Source of the DNA: Tupaia tana
Taxonomy: Eukaryota; Chordata; Mammalia; Scandentia; Tupaiidae
DNA: 64,000 bases
Assembly: GCA_026018925.1 (NCBI GenBank)
Contig: JAKSZU010000004.1
Coordinates: 109,303,498 to 109,367,497 of the forward strand
Direction: 5' to 3'
Made by a program: the position numbers and the translations under genes
The notes under the pieces: generated by a model
Told to the model about the DNA's origin: nothing
Database searches by the model: none
What the model saw: only the letters and a program-made list of their open reading frames with translations
Shown here: piece by piece, positions 63,965 to 64,000 of the stretch
Position numbering within the stretch: the first letter of the stretch is position 1
Layout of the letters: every line of letters begins with the position of its first letter

Positions 63965-64000
63965 CTTAGAGGTCATTTTTCTTGCCTTGTTCTGAACTGC

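Larger units (their letters stand above)
20791..64000 (+). other. UCK2: UCK2 intron 1 (incomplete, runs off the window)
   Basis: It opens with gtacgg at 20791. I looked in the open frames for exon 2 residues (the region around VILSQDSFY in the human protein) and found none, so intron 1 is probably longer than 43 kb. A long first intron is plausible for this gene. Confidence 0.75.

Noticed and set aside
20791-64000. UCK2 exon 2 or another gene's exons inside the window
   Set aside because: No open frame shows the expected UCK2 exon 2 residues, and I found no other splice-bounded recognisable protein text.

Overview
This is mammalian nuclear DNA. The only gene part I can place with confidence is exon 1 of UCK2 (uridine-cytidine kinase 2) on the + strand, with its CpG-island promoter at about 20.3-22.0 kb. 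Everything left of it reads as upstream intergenic DNA. Everything right of it (about 43 kb) reads as UCK2 intron 1, which runs off the window because I find no exon 2. Two processed ribosomal-protein pseudogenes are present, RPL35A (upstream) and RPL23A (in the intron), both on the - strand.

The rest is dominated by short retroposons. By hand I count roughly 120 tRNA-derived SINEs, about one per 500 bp. I use four working labels. Type A is about 265 bp and young: it starts GGGACCAGCAG, has Pol III A/B-box-like motifs, a CT-rich stretch, ends near CCCTATAGCAAAAACCTCTCC and has an A tail. Type C is the older, diverged relatives of A. Type B is about 165 bp: it starts GGGCCAGCAGGTGGC, ends in CTCTGGTCAAATTAAAATAAATAAA and has an A-rich tail. 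Type D is a different SINE of about 200 bp ending in a 'CATGGAAGAAATAAA'-like tail. Older layers are broken L1, L2/MIR-like pieces, hAT/Tigger/mariner DNA elements, and a few 7SL-RNA-derived (FLAM/Alu-monomer-like) fossils.

The 7SL-derived monomers together with an abundant non-Alu tRNA SINE point to a non-primate member of Euarchontoglires. My best guess is a colugo (Dermoptera), whose lineage-specific tRNA SINEs have been described as 'CYN', but I cannot verify the family name from the sequence alone.

Layout: 0-4.5 kb, L1 shredded by SINEs; 5-6.6 kb, a SINE split by the RPL35A retrocopy, then a mariner MITE; 7-19.5 kb, SINE-dense intergenic DNA with several nested or composite insertions; 19.8-23 kb, low-repeat promoter, exon 1 and start of the intron; 23-64 kb, SINE-dense intron with an antisense bias, a minisatellite, RPL23A, local duplications and three MITE-like elements.

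The most unusual signals are composite SINE units in which two SINE modules plus intervening DNA share one target-site duplication, and two SINEs that carry short insertions matching nearby DNA. I see no operon, defence system, CRISPR array or other novel protein-coding system.
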